Positions 6,654-6,722 of a stretch of DNA of 6,722 nt are shown here, in pieces; the first letter of the stretch is position 1, and each line of letters starts with the position of its first letter. The notes under the pieces were generated by a model. It ran no database searches. It was not told where the DNA came from and saw nothing but the letters and a program-made list of their open reading frames with translations. The stretch comes from Prevotella sp. CAG:1031 (lineage in GTDB: Bacteria > Bacteroidota > Bacteroidia > Bacteroidales > Muribaculaceae): the NCBI GenBank assembly GCA_000431215.1, contig HF985616.1, positions 1 to 6,722 on the forward strand. Direction: 5' to 3'. The position numbers and the translations under genes were made by a program.

Positions 6654-6681
6654 GCCATGCAAAAATAAAAAAACATCATAA

Positions 6682-6722
6682 ATGACTCGTAAATGGAATT
6701 ACGAACCCTTAACATCGGAAGA
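6682..6722 (+). CDS. recJ: Start of a gene cut by the window end, resembles RecJ exonuclease
   Basis: An ATG at 6682 opens a frame that runs off the window: MTRKWNYEPLTSE plus two bases. The K-W-N-Y-x-P-L-T pattern at the extreme N-terminus is what I recall from RecJ, the single-strand DNA exonuclease of Bacteroidota, which acts in recombination and mismatch repair. Thirteen residues contain none of the DHH catalytic motifs, so the name is a recognition-based guess. That a real gene starts here is better supported: it lies behind a good promoter and an A-rich initiation region. Confidence 0.5.
   Translation, partial: MTRKWNYEPLTSE

Larger units (their letters stand above)
6494..6681 (+). other. 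Intergenic region between aroB and the recJ-like gene
   Basis: These 188 bases hold no plausible gene. AT-rich DNA comes first, with a small perfect dyad AATAA-TG-TTATT (6515-6526) and CGGCAATT present twice (6503-6510 and 6540-6547). A promoter then leads to a leader of about 115 nt. The leader has a purine-rich AGGAGG (6608-6613) with no start codon behind it and a small hairpin with a T-run (6631-6653). It ends in a very A-rich stretch (6661-6681) just before the next start, as is common for well-translated Bacteroidota genes. I saw only weak pairing (AGCA 6498-6501 with TGCT 6510-6513) where an aroB terminator would be expected. Confidence 0.6.

Noticed and set aside
6657..6668. Four-codon upstream frame ATG CAA AAA TAA in the leader
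   Set aside because: It is too short to support as a real upstream ORF; it falls in a low-complexity A-rich stretch.

Overview
The window looks like ordinary chromosome from a member of the Bacteroidota, most likely a GC-rich Bacteroidales such as a Muribaculaceae relative. The family-level guess is inference. The phylum call rests on two promoters of the TTG-N20-TAnnTTTG type, AT-rich rather than Shine-Dalgarno-type start regions, a DUF5715-type lipoprotein and a long Bacteroidota-style AsmA protein. All genes read on the + strand. I see no insertion sequence, integrase, CRISPR array, tRNA or rRNA.

Layout: (1) 57-443 is a small DUF805 membrane protein. (2) 444-539 is a compact intergenic region in which a strong hairpin plus T-run (probable terminator of the DUF805 gene) physically overlaps a near-consensus promoter that fires almost onto the next start codon. 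(3) 540-6493 is a tightly packed, probably single transcription unit of four genes: a predicted lipoprotein with a DUF5715 / M15-peptidase-like domain, an 1161-residue AsmA-family envelope protein, a HAD-family sugar-phosphate phosphatase/mutase, and 3-dehydroquinate synthase (aroB). The gaps are 6 nt, 3 nt and a 4-nt ATGA overlap. (4) 6494-6681 is an intergenic region with a second near-consensus promoter, small dyads and a roughly 115-nt leader. (5) 6682 to the window end is the first 13 codons of a gene that resembles recJ.

Functionally, the first two genes of the unit act in the cell envelope: a lipoprotein that may process or bind cell-wall peptide, and an inner-membrane-anchored periplasmic protein of the lipid-handling AsmA/TamB class. 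The last two are cytoplasmic: a HAD enzyme and the second step of the shikimate pathway. The sequence gives no reason for the linkage beyond close packing and translational coupling.

I found no convincing new multi-gene system. The points most worth a second look are the terminator/promoter overlap with a predicted near-leaderless lipoprotein mRNA (464-540), an in-frame 9-bp minisatellite in that lipoprotein's linker (686-730), and the regulatory architecture in front of the recJ-like gene (6498-6681).
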